Shown here: positions 22,492 through 35,800 of the stretch, in pieces | Position numbering within the stretch: the stretch's first letter is position 1 | How the letters are laid out: each line of letters opens with the position of its first letter | Assembly: GCA_015499985.1 (NCBI GenBank) | Contig: JAAAUF010000049.1 | Location: 1-64,000 of the forward strand | Direction of reading: 5' to 3' | From: Haplosporangium gracile | Lineage: Eukaryota > Mortierellomycota > Mortierellomycetes > Mortierellales > Mortierellaceae | DNA length: 64,000 nucleotides | Notes under the pieces: model-generated | Told to the model about the DNA's origin: nothing | Databases searched by the model: none | Seen by the model: the letters and a program-made list of their open reading frames with translations, nothing else | Translations under genes and position numbers: made by a program

Positions 22492-23665
22492 TTAAGCCAT
22501 GATCAATCCAAAGGCAGCAGCAACAACAGCGGTGGCAGCCATGGCGATGTTGTTGGAAGAAGCACCGCTGGTGGTGGTACCCTTGTTGCCAGCAGCAAGC
22601 TTGGCATCGGGAGTAGTAGCACCAGTGGAAGCAGGAGCAGGGGCAATAATCGAGGAAGAACCAGCAGCAGGGGCTCCAGAGGTGGTGGCAGCGGGAGCGG
22701 CAGGGCCGGTGGTGACACCGGCGGGGAGAGTGCCATTGACACACTTGAGGGACAGGGGCAAGGGTCCATCAGCGCGAGGGCCAGAGTAGTCCCACTGAGC
22801 ACCGTAGATGCGCTTGACTCCGTAAGTCGAGTGGCTGACGTCGCAGTCGGCCTTCTCTTTGCAGCAGCGCATGCCGTAGACACCGATCTCGGGCTCAATC
22901 ACGTTCACAAAGTGGTTGAAGCCAGCGCAGGTGGCACCAACAGGGGCCTTGATATCGTACTGTCCACCGCTGTTATGTAAAAAAAAGGAGAGAGAGAGTG
23001 GGTGAGTTTGTTAGAATGGCTGTGTTATTTTTCACTGCGAACCTTTCTGAAAGGCTCAACTTACGTATCGCAGGGGTTCAGGCTGTAAGCAGCAGGGTCG
23101 ATTTGTCCCTATAGATGAGAATGGCAAGGAACAGGCATTTGTTAAAAAAGGGTGATTGATTGAGGTTGATCGAGATTCATTTGAGGATTGTATGACCAAA
23201 GGGGCGGGATGGGAAGAAGAGAGCTCTCTTGTTTTGTGTTTCCAAGATAACGAAAATTTTATCTATTCAAACAACAAACAAAGCAACCGTAACCAACAGC
23301 AACACCCCCAACGCTCTCCTTCTCTCATTGTCACCCTCTGTAGCAGCAACAACAGTCGTCTGCATTTTTGTATCCTCTCTCATTCCACTTACGGTGATCT
23401 GAACCCAACCGGGACCAGTAGCCCAGTGCGAGGAGAGGACAAAGCCAGGAGGGAAGAGCTTGGCACCGGGGGCACGAGAGTTGGGCTTGTTGCAGAAAGC
23501 AATGGCCCTGTCCTCGTTCTCGGCAATGTCTCCTCCAACCATGGGAGGGAGGAAGAAGCAGTAGTTGTCGCCAGCATCAACAGAGGCGATCTGACCGTTG
23601 ATCTGGGCCTGGGCACCCAAGGCGAGGACGGCGGCCGAGGCAGCAAAAATGGTAGTGGCACGCAT
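22492..23665 (-). CDS. Secreted protein with predicted GPI anchor, family not recognised
   Basis: Three exons (23665-23393, 23108-23065, 22969-22492) give 264 residues. A signal peptide (about 1-20, ending LGAQAQ) is followed by a Cys-containing domain with conserved-looking GDNYCFFLPP, FCNKPNSRAPGAKLFPPGF, GPGWVQITGQIDP and MRCCKEKADC. The C-terminal third is an Ala/Thr/Ser/Pro stalk ending in SGASSNNIAMAATAVVAAAF, a typical GPI-attachment tail. It is probably displayed on the cell wall or plasma membrane. The stop lies 94 bp from the convergent DUF202 stop. I do not recognise the domain. Confidence 0.75.
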
Positions 23666-26312
23666 TACTGTAATTATGTGAATGTGTGTGTTATGAGATT
23701 GAGGTCGTGTCGAAAGGAGTCTCGTAAAAGAGTGGAGTATGTAGTGGAGAGTAGGGGAGAGGAAGGAAGCGGAGGTGTTAAGGTGAGGGCTAGAGGGTGT
23801 AGTGTGTTGGGCCACAAAGTGGGTGGGCTTGGAGTGAGGTGCAAAAGAGGAACAAGGAAACAAAAAAAATGGGAAGTGCCGAGGATTATATAACAAAACC
23901 CAAAGTCGTTACCAGGGGGTTTTTTTCCCCGGTCGAATGATATGATTCTCTGAACTGGTTGGCCCTTGAACATGAACTGGGTCTGAGGCGATAGAGGATA
24001 TGGCTTTCGAGGTTTGTGAATAGAAAACTCTATCAGGCGTTTTTGCTCTCAACTCAGGCATTAAAAAAAGAACTCAGACAAGAGATTTAGAAAGGGACCA
24101 ACTGGGCATGCAGAATAGGTATGTGCCTTTTCCCGAAGTAGGTGTAGAGGTGGACACCAAAAAGAGATGAATAACAATGTGAGCATCCAGTTGGTGCCTG
24201 AAAGAGGAAGGAGAGGGGAGATGATTTTGGCGGCTATTTTTCTTTCACCAGGGAAAAAATAATAATGAACGACCTGATTAGTGGCTACAAAGTATTACCC
24301 GGAAAGCCAACTCTCTTCAATGCAACCTTCGCTAGCCTGTATATCTCTCATTGCTTGCTCTTATTTTTAGCCCCTCTCTTATGCTTATAACCTCAAAGTG
24401 GTAGCTCGCTTTTTACTTTGTTCACAATTGTTTCCCTCTTTGGCCTTTCTATGCCGATCAAGCTGTGAATGTGACCAGAAAGTGGCAATTGTATTTACGT
24501 AGCTGAACGTCCACATGTAGTGTCAGTCTAGGAAAGATACAGTACTTTATCAGGTAGCAGTACTATTTTTGCTCCGCAAATGCATGAATACTCCTTTACA
24601 TGGTACCTGTGCCCGATCAAGTGTTGTTCTTATTCATATATGTATGGAAAAAGCGACAAGGTGAACCGGTCGGTGTTTGTATGAAGTGTAAGCTTGCTCT
24701 TCGTTATGTATTTTTTTAAAACAAGTGGACGACATTCCTACCTGCGCATCCAGGGCCATTCAGACAAAGATAGCCCAGCAGCCATTTCAATCGAACAAAA
24801 AAAGAGAAAAAAAGAGAGCGAAACGGAAGCGCTCTTTGGTTAATTACATACGAAACTTTTTTTTTTTCTTTTTTTTCTTGAGAGCCAGAGGTTTGAAAAC
24901 CCCTTTTTGCACGAATAACAGAGCAGGAATGGGATACATGTCGCTTGGACTGGATAGGGGGAGAGCACATCATTCGGCTTTATTATTCAGACACCCTAAG
25001 AGCTCATAAAGGTATCTCTGGTACTGTGGATGATGGTCGTCTACATATGAGTAGATGGCATGGGCAATAGGATGTTATATGATACTCCATGCAGACACTA
25101 AACCCAAAAACCCAAATGTAATGTCTGTCCGATCCGAACACTTATTTGGTACAACAAAAGGAGGGTCTAAGTTTCTGTAGCGTCTAAGTTTCTATAGCGT
25201 CTATTTTTCGCTTTTTTGCCCCTCCTCCCACAACACACAACGCTGCTCTCAGATATGTTTACACATCCCCACCCCTGGATTGTCCTTGTCAGCTAGGCCG
25301 ACCCTGATTTAAAGCGTGAATGGGCGCACAGATGACGACGATGCTACTGAAGATTCTGACCCCAATGCCTAGGGCATTTTGGCGTCCTCTGATGCCATGT
25401 AAAGTAAATGGATGAGCTACAATTTCAATGAAACGCATTCAAGAAGACGTAACAGCGCAAATTCAAGTGTGTAGGATTGGCGGGAACGTTCGTCCATGAT
25501 GATTTGTTTCTCTCCACATATACCCATACACATCATATGTCCGCAGAACGTACAGTAGCACAACAGTCAACAAACAACGGAGAACGACAACCTAACGAGT
25601 CAAATACATAAATAAGAGTGAATTGTGTGCCTTTTAGAAGCGAAAGAATGTGAGAACACAACAAGTGCTTCCTCGAACACACCGTCCGTCTGTAGGTCAA
25701 TGTGTTCAATGCTTTCTCTTCTCCCTTCTCTTAGTCCTTCTTCCTCTCCTTTATTTTTTGTTCTCTCTCTGTCTCTACTCTTTTGGAGATGTCGTTCGTG
25801 GTGAAACTATTCAAGGGATCGATAGCAAACGAAAAAAAAGGGAAGGGGAGAGAGAAAGACGAGGAAAGGAGGTCGGACAACACAATTGGCATCCACTTCA
25901 CTCACCCATTCAATCATTCACTCAATCAAACAGCTCAAGGGTTTTCTCACAAAAACATACCATTACAAACGAAAGCAATCATATACGCACCCTCGATGGT
26001 GTGTTGGTGCATCCTATTCCATCCTTACTCTTCCTCCTCTTCTCGCTTTCTATCCCTTGTTTTCATTCTTCCTTTTTATCTCCTCTTTGCAATCCACATC
26101 CTTCCCGCCTTTCCTGCACTACCTCCACCCGCAACACCTCATCACCACCACCACCACTACTAGCACACATCAACAGCAGCTTTTGCGCTCATATTTCCCT
26201 GTCTTGATTACCCTTTGTGCTGTAAAATTATATCAAAACAAAAAGGTCTAGAAGCTTTGTCTTCTCCATTAGAAACTTTAATCACTGTCATATTTCATTT
26301 CTACATCACCCC
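23666..26312. other. Gene-poor intergenic region
   Basis: About 2.6 kb without a supportable gene on either strand. It holds A/T-rich runs, a 17-bp unit in tandem (GTCTAAGTTTCTGTAGC at 25165-25181, repeated with one change at 25182-25198, then a partial third copy) and, from about 25700, a pyrimidine-rich leader that probably belongs to the gene at 26313. The open frames here are T/C- or A/G-rich and not convincing. Confidence 0.5.
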
Positions 26313-29300
26313 ATGGCACCCAAATCTATCACATCCAATAGCAATAATCCTCCTCCTTCCTCCTCAGATAACAGCAGCAACAACAACAACACCATCACCA
26401 CTACTACCATCATCACCTCCGCCGACGCCAGCAATAGTAGCAGTGGCGCAAGCAGCTTCCATAGCCGACATGGCTCGACAATCTCGATTCTCTCCGTCCC
26501 ACTGCTGGACCCCTTCTATCGAGACTTGGTCGCGCTTAAGACGGACCATACGGCGCTGTATGCAGAACTGAAGCGCACCCAGCAGACGCTCCAGCTGTCA
26601 TACCAGGACCTGATGATGGCCCAGGAGCGGTCTAAGCGGGCCGAGACTGACTCGAGGCGACTCAAGGCTCAAATAGAGACCATTTTGTAAGGCAAAAGAG
26701 TCTTTTTTTTTTTTCCAATTTGTTTGTTAGACGTATTTGTTTGCTTTGTGGACGCTTTGGTTAACAACCATATTTTCTGTCTGATTTTCTGTGCTCGCAT
26801 GCGTGTCAACGCATACGCACACTCATATCTCTGTAACACATACATACACAGCAAGAAGCATGTCGATCATCACCCAGAACGAGAAGCACTTGTTCAACAA
26901 CTGGCAGAAATGCAAACAAGACTCAACATCGAACTAGGTGCCCGTCGAGTCCTCGAGCAAGAACACAGTCTTCTCCAACACGAACTGATCCGCCATCGCC
27001 TCAACAACACCAACGTCAAACCTCTTTCTTTATCTTCAACAGCGAACGCTACTGCTGCTGTTGCTACTGCTCAATCCAATCCTTCATCACCTTCACCGGT
27101 GGGTTCAATTCGATCGGCGACTTTTGCGTTATTTTCGGGAGGCGGCAGTCGGAAGAGCGCCAAGAGTAACATCATCAATGCCGGCACCGAAACTGGGACT
27201 GGGGCCGGCAGCAGCAACAGCAGCAGCAGCGGAAACTATTATAACAATGATAGGACGTCTTCTATCAGGAGCGTGCGCACGACGGATGAGATTCAGTTCA
27301 TGCAGGAGTCTTCTCCCGCACCTTCTCTCCGTTCAAATCACTACAACCTCTTGTCTGCTCCTTCTACCCCACGAACTACCTCCACGCCTCCCCAACCCCC
27401 AACAACACCAGCACAGCAGCAATACGGAGGCGGAGTTACCGTCATTCAAGACCTGGACCATGAGAATCTGGCAGCCATCCAGTCTCACCTACCTTCCTTA
27501 GAACAACTCGAGGGTCAAAGGCTGTTCTATGACAAGCTGGCCGAGGAGAATGTTGCCATGAGGATGGAAATTCAGGACCTGCGGTACCGCAACAAAGCCG
27601 AGAAAGACTCTGTACGTTTTCTACCTGAAAGAAACGAGATTTACTCTATGCAAGTTCTTATCCTTTTGTTTACTAAACACATGTCAATGCATTCCGTTCC
27701 TATTAGATCAAAGGTTATATGTCATTGTTCGAAAGCCTGCAAAAGAAACAATCAAACGCTCTGGCGGTCGCACAAGCCGAAATCAACCTCCTCCGCTCAA
27801 CAATCCAAGAACACACCCTTCGTCTCGAATCCCGCGAAGCCCTCATCCAAACCTTTGCCGCCACCGTCAATTCTCAAGCTATCGAACTCGAGATCTTGAC
27901 AAAAGATGCCTCGCGTGAACGAACCGCGCGTGCGAAAATTGAACAGGAAATGGCTTCTTTGTTAGAAGCAAGTCTGTTGATGCTGGAACGACTTTTCGCA
28001 AACGTGGATCAGACGGTTCGGTCGGGACTTGTGAGGGTTTTGGATCCGATTCGACAGACGATTCATCATTTGGAGATCCCGAGTATTCTTCAGGAATGGG
28101 ATTTGTGTGAGCAAGGGGTGCAGAGGGTTGTTAATGACTTGGCTAGGAGTTTGGTTTATCAACAGGAAGTACAGGAGAGAGGGCTTGAAGGAGGAGATGG
28201 AGGCGGAGGTGGTGCGGGGCCGTCGTCAAGTGGAAGCGCGGGGTCGTCCCTCGTGCAAGTCAGTAATAACACGAGCAGCAGCAGCAGTACTTTTAACGGC
28301 AACAACAACAACGGCAGCAATGGTACTCGAAACCCTCGCAACAGTATCAGTTCAGCCCACTCAGCCATGACAACTTATAGCACCAACAGTATTGGCAACA
28401 ACATCAACGGCAGGAATCACTACCAGGAGTACCCCGAAGAATCGATGTTGATCCTGAACAATAATTTCAGTCAACAGGTCTTTGTCTGGCGCAAGTTCAT
28501 TGCAGACACGTTCTTGGAGGAGTGTGTCAAGGGTGTTGAGGACCTGGCCCAGGAGAGACGGGAGCTGCAGACTAGGATTGTTGAGCTGACTCGCGTTATT
28601 GTTGAGCAGGATGAGGCTCTTCGACTGAAGGAGATGTCTGCTTCTCGTGAAGAGGGTGAGGTGGAGCAGGAGAAGAAAGAGGAAGCTGCGGAGGACACTG
28701 TCGGGGACAAGGAGAAGAAATCCATCGCAGAGAAGGAGAAGGAGGAAGTAGTGGACGACAAGCAGAAGGAGAACATCACTGTAGACGGCAAGGAGGACGA
28801 CGACGCAAGCGGTGTGGCTAACGACCTCCCCGCCCCAGAAACCAATCTCTTACTAGATACACCACCCAAGGACAGTTTGGAAGATACAGAGGAGCCGTCG
28901 TCCGCAGGAGGAGGCAGAGTGGGTCAGGAGAACCACTCCAAGGACCAGCAGGAATCACCACTCCCACTCAATGCTATTGACCACCAAAACAGGGCGAGCA
29001 GCAGTACTGCAGCAGCAGCAGAGGGGGAGGATAGTCGAGAGAGGACAAGACGGTTGGAGTCGGTCCTACAAAAGGTCCTGGAGTGGAGTGGCGATTGCCT
29101 TGAGCCTTCTAAAGAGAAAAGCGCAGGTGCATCATTGTCAATCACAACAGTGAATGAGTTCGACAAATCAGGAGCTTCAGAGACGGCAGCAGGAAAGGGA
29201 GTGGAAGACGTTGATATCTTGTCTCTGGGCATATCTGAGGTGCCAATGACAGTCATGGGAGCAGAAGTGGGCCTAATCGAGGATGCTTCGTCGTTGTCGA

Positions 29301-30121
29301 CCACAATGAGCAACTCGGTTTTGAGTGTCACCCTGACCAACAGCGACGTTTCTGGACCCAAGAAGAACGACCTTGAGACCCTTCTTCAATTAATCCGTCA
29401 AGAGTTAACAGGAACCAAAATCGTACCTGCAGAAGCTGGTGCACTGGATGACAACGCAGTCTACGCGTCGCCAACCCCGACTACGGCGCCTCTTCTGGCC
29501 ATAGAAGCCGAGGAAGTTGTGATTGACGCTGGGAATCAGAAAAAGTCAACAGATATGGAATTGCCACATGCTGAGCTACCGACCACAGTATCTACACCCG
29601 CGACGGCAACAACAACATTGACCATCATCACTACCGACACGTCTGCCACCGACACTCCTTGCACTGCCAACAGCAAAACCGGCCATACAAGGACACAATC
29701 GCGTCCTGAGGGCATCTCGACGTCATCTCTAGCACTGGCGCGCCGCACTTCCTCCTCCTCTACAGCGTCAACGCCCACAACATCTCTAGCCTCCGCATCC
29801 TCAATATCATCAGCCTCCAGCAGCAGCAGTTACCTCTTCTCCTCAACCAAGCTTGGCAGCCTATCCACACCATCATCCCCAGGTTTGGGTGGTATCGGCG
29901 GCCCAGACGGTCAGACTCACCTCGATGTCGAAGCTCTTTGTCGCGACTTGGCCTTCCGCTCCTTCCCCACTCAGCACCAATGGTCCAAGAAATTCAAGAA
30001 GCAGTCGCCCACCTGGTATTCTTCTTCTACTTCTTCCTTCTTTACAGGAGCATCAGATCTTCCGCCACGACCACTTTTGCTCTCTTCCTCCTCTACTTCT
30101 CAGCATTGGCACAATAAATAA
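26313..30121 (+). CDS. Large coiled-coil, low-complexity protein, function unknown
   Basis: Exons 26313-26686, 26852-27611 and 27707-30121 give 1,182 residues. Visible parts: a Ser/Asn/Thr-rich N-terminus; coiled-coil stretches at about 65-180 (ELKRTQQTLQLSYQDLMMAQ, REALVQQLAEMQTRLNIELG), about 340-450 and about 545-585; glycine/serine linkers; an acidic middle (about 590-700) rich in E, K and D; and a Ser/Thr-rich C-terminus ending in a conserved-looking patch DVEALCRDLAFRSFP then QWSKKFKKQSPTWY. No catalytic domain, signal peptide or membrane helix is seen. It could be a scaffold or polarity/cytoskeletal adaptor. The final exon is 2.4 kb, unusually long for this region. Confidence 0.75.
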
Positions 30122-30250
30122 GATGAGAAGACGATGATGAATATATTTTTTTTTCTGTGCCAAGCAAGCAGGCGCGAATTTCATGATTTATTAAAAATCA
30201 GGAGCAAATTTTGTGGACAAAAAGTGGGGGGAAAGATTGCACACACACGC

Positions 30251-31780
30251 TTAGTTCTTGATGTTCTCGATCATGAGAGCTACATATAGTAAATGAAAAA
30301 AAGAGAAAACACGGTCGTTAATCATCATGATGCTTCTTCCCATGTAAGAGTATTGGCATTTGAACACGAAGAAGGAAATAAAACAGGAAACTTACTAGGG
30401 GGGAGAGACTGCTTGAGCTTCTCGGCCTTGGCGGCATCGTTGATAACGAGAGTGTACAAGTAGCGGGAGCAACGGACCTTGAACTTGATCTGGCTGCCGT
30501 TCTTCTTGATGCGGCCGGCTATTAGGTTGATAAGACAAGAAATGGAACATGATTGGTAAGTACTTCAATGCTCCTTCTTTTCGATGTCTTCCTGAATGTC
30601 GTTGTATAAACGGCGCTGAGATATTCCTGAGCGAGTCGCCTGTGTTTGGCAGTTGCATAGAGTTCAAGGCTCGTATTGGCTCCCACTGTAAAAATATCCT
30701 TGTTGCGTGTCGTTAATGAGTACCGGTCGTTCGTATCAAAGGCTCGCGTTGTTCTTGTTGAGTTGCTGCTTTTTCCGTCGATTCGAACACGCTCTGCTGC
30801 CTCAGGTCCTTTGCCAAAGCTAGCGATCCCGATTGAATTGGTGAAGACAAAAGAGAGGCACGAGTCGCGTTTGACGACATTCGGTGTACGCTCCACTGCG
30901 GTAAGGTATGACCTGCACGCGCCTCAGGACGTCCACCACGACCCATACGTCTTTGATGTTTTGTGCTGACAACTCTATTAACAACTCTTGCGTCCTTTCC
31001 CAAGAATGATAGTCCTGTTGGTTGAGAGGTGGGACTGACTGTCGAGTGTTGTAGAAGTATCCTGCTTGTGGACGATCGGCAGAGTTGTCTGATGACCAGT
31101 GAAGAAATACATACACTTGGCGTCCTTTCTGCGGGCAATCTCGAGGAACTGCTTGATGTCTTGAACTTGCTTAGGCTGTTATTGAGAGAAAAACAAAAAA
31201 CGAACAAAGAGATATCGATTAATGGCTGGCTATTGATCAAGATCTCTGTTTTGTCCAAGAAAAAGAGGAGGGGGAAAGGGCTCTTGATCAAAGTTCCGCC
31301 ATGAGATGGTGTTGCTGCGTCCGATCGTTCTTTCCCCCTTCCACCTTGCACACTCCTTGTTGGGTTGGTTTCGCCATAGTAGTTTGTCGTTCGATGTGAT
31401 GTAGTGTCTCTTTAAAAGACGAAGACGAAGATGGGAAAGCTCCTGAACACCCTTATTGCATTCGTCCTGTACTGTCGAGGCCATCGGCAAGAAGAAAAAA
31501 AAGATCAAAGTGCCGTCATGGTGCTGGGTTCTCTTCCTTTTGGATTGTGTGATCGCCTTGATCGCCTTGTGGCCAGGTATGCGTTGAAAAGTGCGGAAAA
31601 GTCAAGTGCCGATGATGATGGCGAAAGTGGGTTTATTTCGTTCCTGATAAGTTGTCGATGATGTTGGCGTGCAGTGTGCGGTTCCGATGTTGTGTTTGTG
31701 GGTCGTATGGTGACCGATGGATCGATCGATGGATGGCGTTCCCCATCCAAAAACGCAGATTCTGAGCCGCGCTGTACCAT
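30251..31780 (-). CDS. RPL38: 60S ribosomal protein eL38
   Basis: Exons 31175-31115, 30518-30396 and 30279-30251 encode [36 protein letters not shown] and [20 protein letters not shown], then TLMIENIKN, which is clearly eL38. The coding frame begins directly after an acceptor with the codon for the second residue, so the ATG must sit alone in an upstream exon, as is common in ribosomal protein genes. The best ATG-GT found is 31780-31778 (Kozak-like GCCATGG), implying an intron of about 600 bp; this first exon is a guess. With it the protein is 71 residues. It is a small structural protein of the large ribosomal subunit. Confidence 0.85.
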
Positions 31781-32021
31781 GGCTGATAAAGGTTAATCAA
31801 AAGAGGGAGCTTCCCGCCTCACACAAATCCTCACCTCAAAAAGGACTCAAAATTTAATTATCTGTCACATGATCAAAAGCGCCGCTAATTTTTGCTTGAT
31901 TTTTATTTTTTTGTTATTTAAAAAAGCCAAAACTGTGGACGATAAAGGCGTGAGAGTAGAAGGAAAAAAAAAATGACGATAGAAAGCAAGAAGAAAAAGA
32001 AGAGCCTTTAACTGTCGCTGA
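31781..32021. other. Short intergenic region, eL38 promoter side
   Basis: AT-rich strip between the proposed eL38 start and the 3' end of the bromodomain gene. Nothing further is seen. Confidence 0.35.
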
Positions 32022-32828
32022 TTACACGCTATTGCGTTGGATAAACAGGAAGAACTGTTGTGTTTCCATCTTGCCACCTGGTCCTCCTCCCTGGAAGAGG
32101 CCTCCGACCTGAGCACTGATCCAAATGTCAACTGTTGTCAAGCCAGGAGCCAAAGGAATAGTATAGACATGATGTCCAATTGAAGGGTGGGACGGAAGTG
32201 CTACCAATCCAGTTGGCATCAATTTCCGTCCGTTCTGGAACACCGACATCCCGATCTGCTGCTGAATGGGTGCAAGCTGTGCGGCCAACAATGGGATAAG
32301 CGTCACCGATACAGCATCCTTGTGAATAGAGATGCTATGCGCGTATGTTTCGCATCCAAGGTTCATTCCAAATGATTTGTTCTCTGTATCCACCTTGATC
32401 GATTGAATCATGGCATGTCCTGTAGTTTGAAAGCAAAGAAAAAGTCGTTAGCAATTACTTCGAAATAAAAAAATCACAAGCAATCATCTAACACTGTGAT
32501 TGCATTACCTTTTCTGGGACCGACATTGGCATCGTAAACTGTGGAAATGTCGGCGGGAGTAAAATTTTGAGGCGTGCCCGCTGGGAGCACCATACCGGTC
32601 CTCGAGTCGATAGTGGATCCAGGAATACCTACCTGCAGGCTTCCTGGAGATCCAGGAGAGCTCATCGACTGTGATCCTGTTGGGCTTTGAGGGAGAATAG
32701 GCGGCTGTGGGTGTGGAAGTTGAGGTGGCATCTGAGGAGGTTGCATCTGGGGCGGCTGCATTTGTGGAGGCTGCATTGGCTGAGATTGCATCTGCTGGTA
32801 TTGCAATGCTTGTTGTTGTTGGAACAAG

Positions 32829-32861
<33 letters not shown>

Positions 32862-35800
32862 ATCAAGAGCTGCTGTTGCTGCTGAGGGTGCATCATATTA
32901 GGGTTGTTGTTTGCGTTCATCTGAGAGGAGACGCGACGCGAGCGTTGCTGAGCCTGTTGTGCCTGGTGTTGCTGCTGCTGGTGCATATGCTGTTGCTGTT
33001 GCATGTTGAATTGCGGGCTGAACTGCTGTGGAGGTTGATGCGGGTTTTGAAAGTTCATGGGCTGTTGATGCTGTTGCTGTTGATGATGCGGGAACTGCTG
33101 CTGCTGCTGCATCTGCTGTTGTTGCATCTGTTGCTGCTGTTGGTATTGTTGCTGTTGCAAGTGCTGTTGCTGCTGGTGTGGGTGCGAATGTTGCTGCTGA
33201 GGATGTTGCGGTTGCTGTTGGTGAAGATGTTGGTGTGGATGTGGTTGCTGTTGTTGGTGCATTAGTTGGTGTGGCTGCTGCTGCTGGAGCTGTACCTGTG
33301 CTTGATGTGGCTGAGGCTGCTGCTGTCGTGGCATCTGACTGGAGCGACGTCTCTGTGACGAATGCTGGACAGGCGAGGTCATACCGTCAACATCCACATC
33401 CTCGTCTTCCTCCTCGTCATCGTCGTCGTCATCATCGTCATCGTTGCTCCTGCTCTGTCGGCGCTTTGACGGCTTCGTCTTTTTGGTCGATAATGTCCGC
33501 TTGCTCTTCTTGTCACCTTGGCTAGTTGACGCAGCACGGCGTCCGTTAAATTGGCCAACCGAATTCTTACTATCCTCTGCGGTAACGTCGCTCTTGACTG
33601 CAAACTTAGGGAGCTTAAGAGGTGAAGGGTAAGGCCGGACTGGAGTTGGTAAAGGATCGGTGGTATAGACGCGCTTCCAGTCTTTGATCAGGAAGGCCGA
33701 CTTTCCTGTCTCGGAGTATCGATTTTCGCAAACATAGACATCCTTGGGGTCGAAATCGAGAACTAGGCCGCGAACATAATCCTTGTGGGCCTGCACATAG
33801 ACCTTATGAGAGACCAGTGCAAAGTCAAACTCCCACTCTCCTGACGCCTTCAGCACCTCCTTCTCGTAGAAGGTCTGTCCTGGAACCTGAAGAGTTTGCT
33901 CAGGTCGAAGGAACTTCGAGCCAGCAATAAATCGATTGCCCCTGTAATCATTAAGCACATATGTAACATGTTAACACCTTGCGTATTGATATGATCACCG
34001 ACCACATGTCGTCCTAAAAAAATCTCGTAGTGAGCACGGAGGGAACTTGCCTAGAATCGACTTCCAATCGCTCGACAAGTAAGATGGTCCTGAAAGGGTC
34101 GGTCAACTCGACGAATTCTCCCTTCTGAACGGTAAAGTTGTCCTTTACATGATTCGGCACCTTTTGTCTGTCACTCTATTGCGGAAAGGGGGCATCGACA
34201 TGCGTTAGCCAAGGAGATCGATATTATAGCTGCATGCAAGTCCACGAAAAACACAATTTCTTCAATGCTCACCTTGTCAACAGCTGATGCCTTGGGGTTG
34301 TCGACCAACTTGTAGGAGGCGTAAATGTCTTTCTTCCTGGTGTTGAACAACTTCAGAAGCACTCTGGCATCCTTGTTGATCCGTGACCCGTCCTCGTTGA
34401 AGATGAGCGCATTCTCGAAAATAAGCTGGAATTCTCGATCAAAGTCGTCCACATTCTTGTAGTGTCCGTTCTTTATCCTAGCCTATAAGGTGGATATGTA
34501 GAGCGAAATACGATTAGAGTTAATAACAGCATTCTTCCTTGACTGTCCTTCACAGATTACTAGTTACAAACTCAACCGGTGACGAACATACCTGGACAAG
34601 TTGCAGGGACATGGGCGATTTGATGACTTCGTAGTATTCTGGGTATTCGTCTTTCGATGGAAGGGCCAGGAAGATCTCCGCTAATTCGCGACCGCTAGAA
34701 CATGAGTGATAGATGAAGTAGAAGACAGTGTCAACAAAACGTTCCTGGCTGCGACATCGTCCAATGCAACGCAAACATTCCCAAGCTTCACAGGTTAACT
34801 TACGTCTTGTCCTTGTGGTTCAGAATAAGTTTATAGAGGTCGTTAAAGGCACCGACGAGAGGGCTGGCAGGGATCGTGAGGATGTTCTTTCCTTCCTTGC
34901 CAGGCTTGGACTCCTTTGGCTGAGATTTTGGTGAGTCCTTTTCGTCTCCATTCCTTTTGGGCTTTCCTGCCTTGGTCGACTTTGTCTATTAGTAAACAAG
35001 AAACAAGGCAGATCAGTTACAGGGGGTGTGTTGCACATGGAGAGAATTTTCAAGGGTGTGTCCTAAGATAGAATGCTAGTCAAACGTACCTCCGCAAACA
35101 TTTTATCCCACTCTGGGGAGGACTCATACACAAGTTCCAATGCAACCTGTCCGTGCTCATTCTTGGCCTTCTTGTCTGCACCGTACTTCTCGATAAGCTG
35201 CTTTGCGACATCCAAATGGCCTATGAAAAAATTACAATGTAATTAATAAAGAAAATGTTTACGTTAGCAAACAAACAAACAAAAAATAATAATAAAAGGC
35301 GTTGGGGATTGCATCCTGCATGAAGCTAAGTAAAGGCATGGCATACCTCCGAATGCGGCCCAAGCAAGAGGCCGACCCCTGTACCATGTATCCTCGAGTT
35401 CGACGTTGGCGTTGAATTCCATGAGCAGATCGACAATCTCCTTGGCTCCATAGTAGGCAGCAGCGTGGAGGGCTGACCAAGTGAAGGTGTTCTCCTCGAA
35501 TATGTTGGTTTCGAAAAGAGTGTCAGGGTGAACATTTCTCTGAGTCAGATAAATGCGTAAAGCCTTGGTGTCGTTCTCTTCCACTGCCAGGAACATCTTT
35601 CTCACATCTACAAAAAAAAATAATAAATAGCGATAATGGAATTCGCACGAAGATGTTGCAAAAACAAAGAAAAGGAGAGCGAGAGAGTGATAGATAGAAG
35701 GACAAGTTAGCATCTGTTTAATTCCTGCAGGGGAAAGAGCCTACCAACCTGGACGATCTCTCTTTTTGCCTCGTTTGTTGATATGCATATTAAAAGATGG

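Noticed and set aside
25650..26251. Plus-strand frames upstream of the coiled-coil gene.
   Set aside because: They come from a C/T-rich leader, overlap in several frames and show no coding bias.
32687..33525. Plus-strand Leu- and Ala-rich frames.
   Set aside because: They are reverse readings of the CAG-rich coding repeat of the bromodomain gene.
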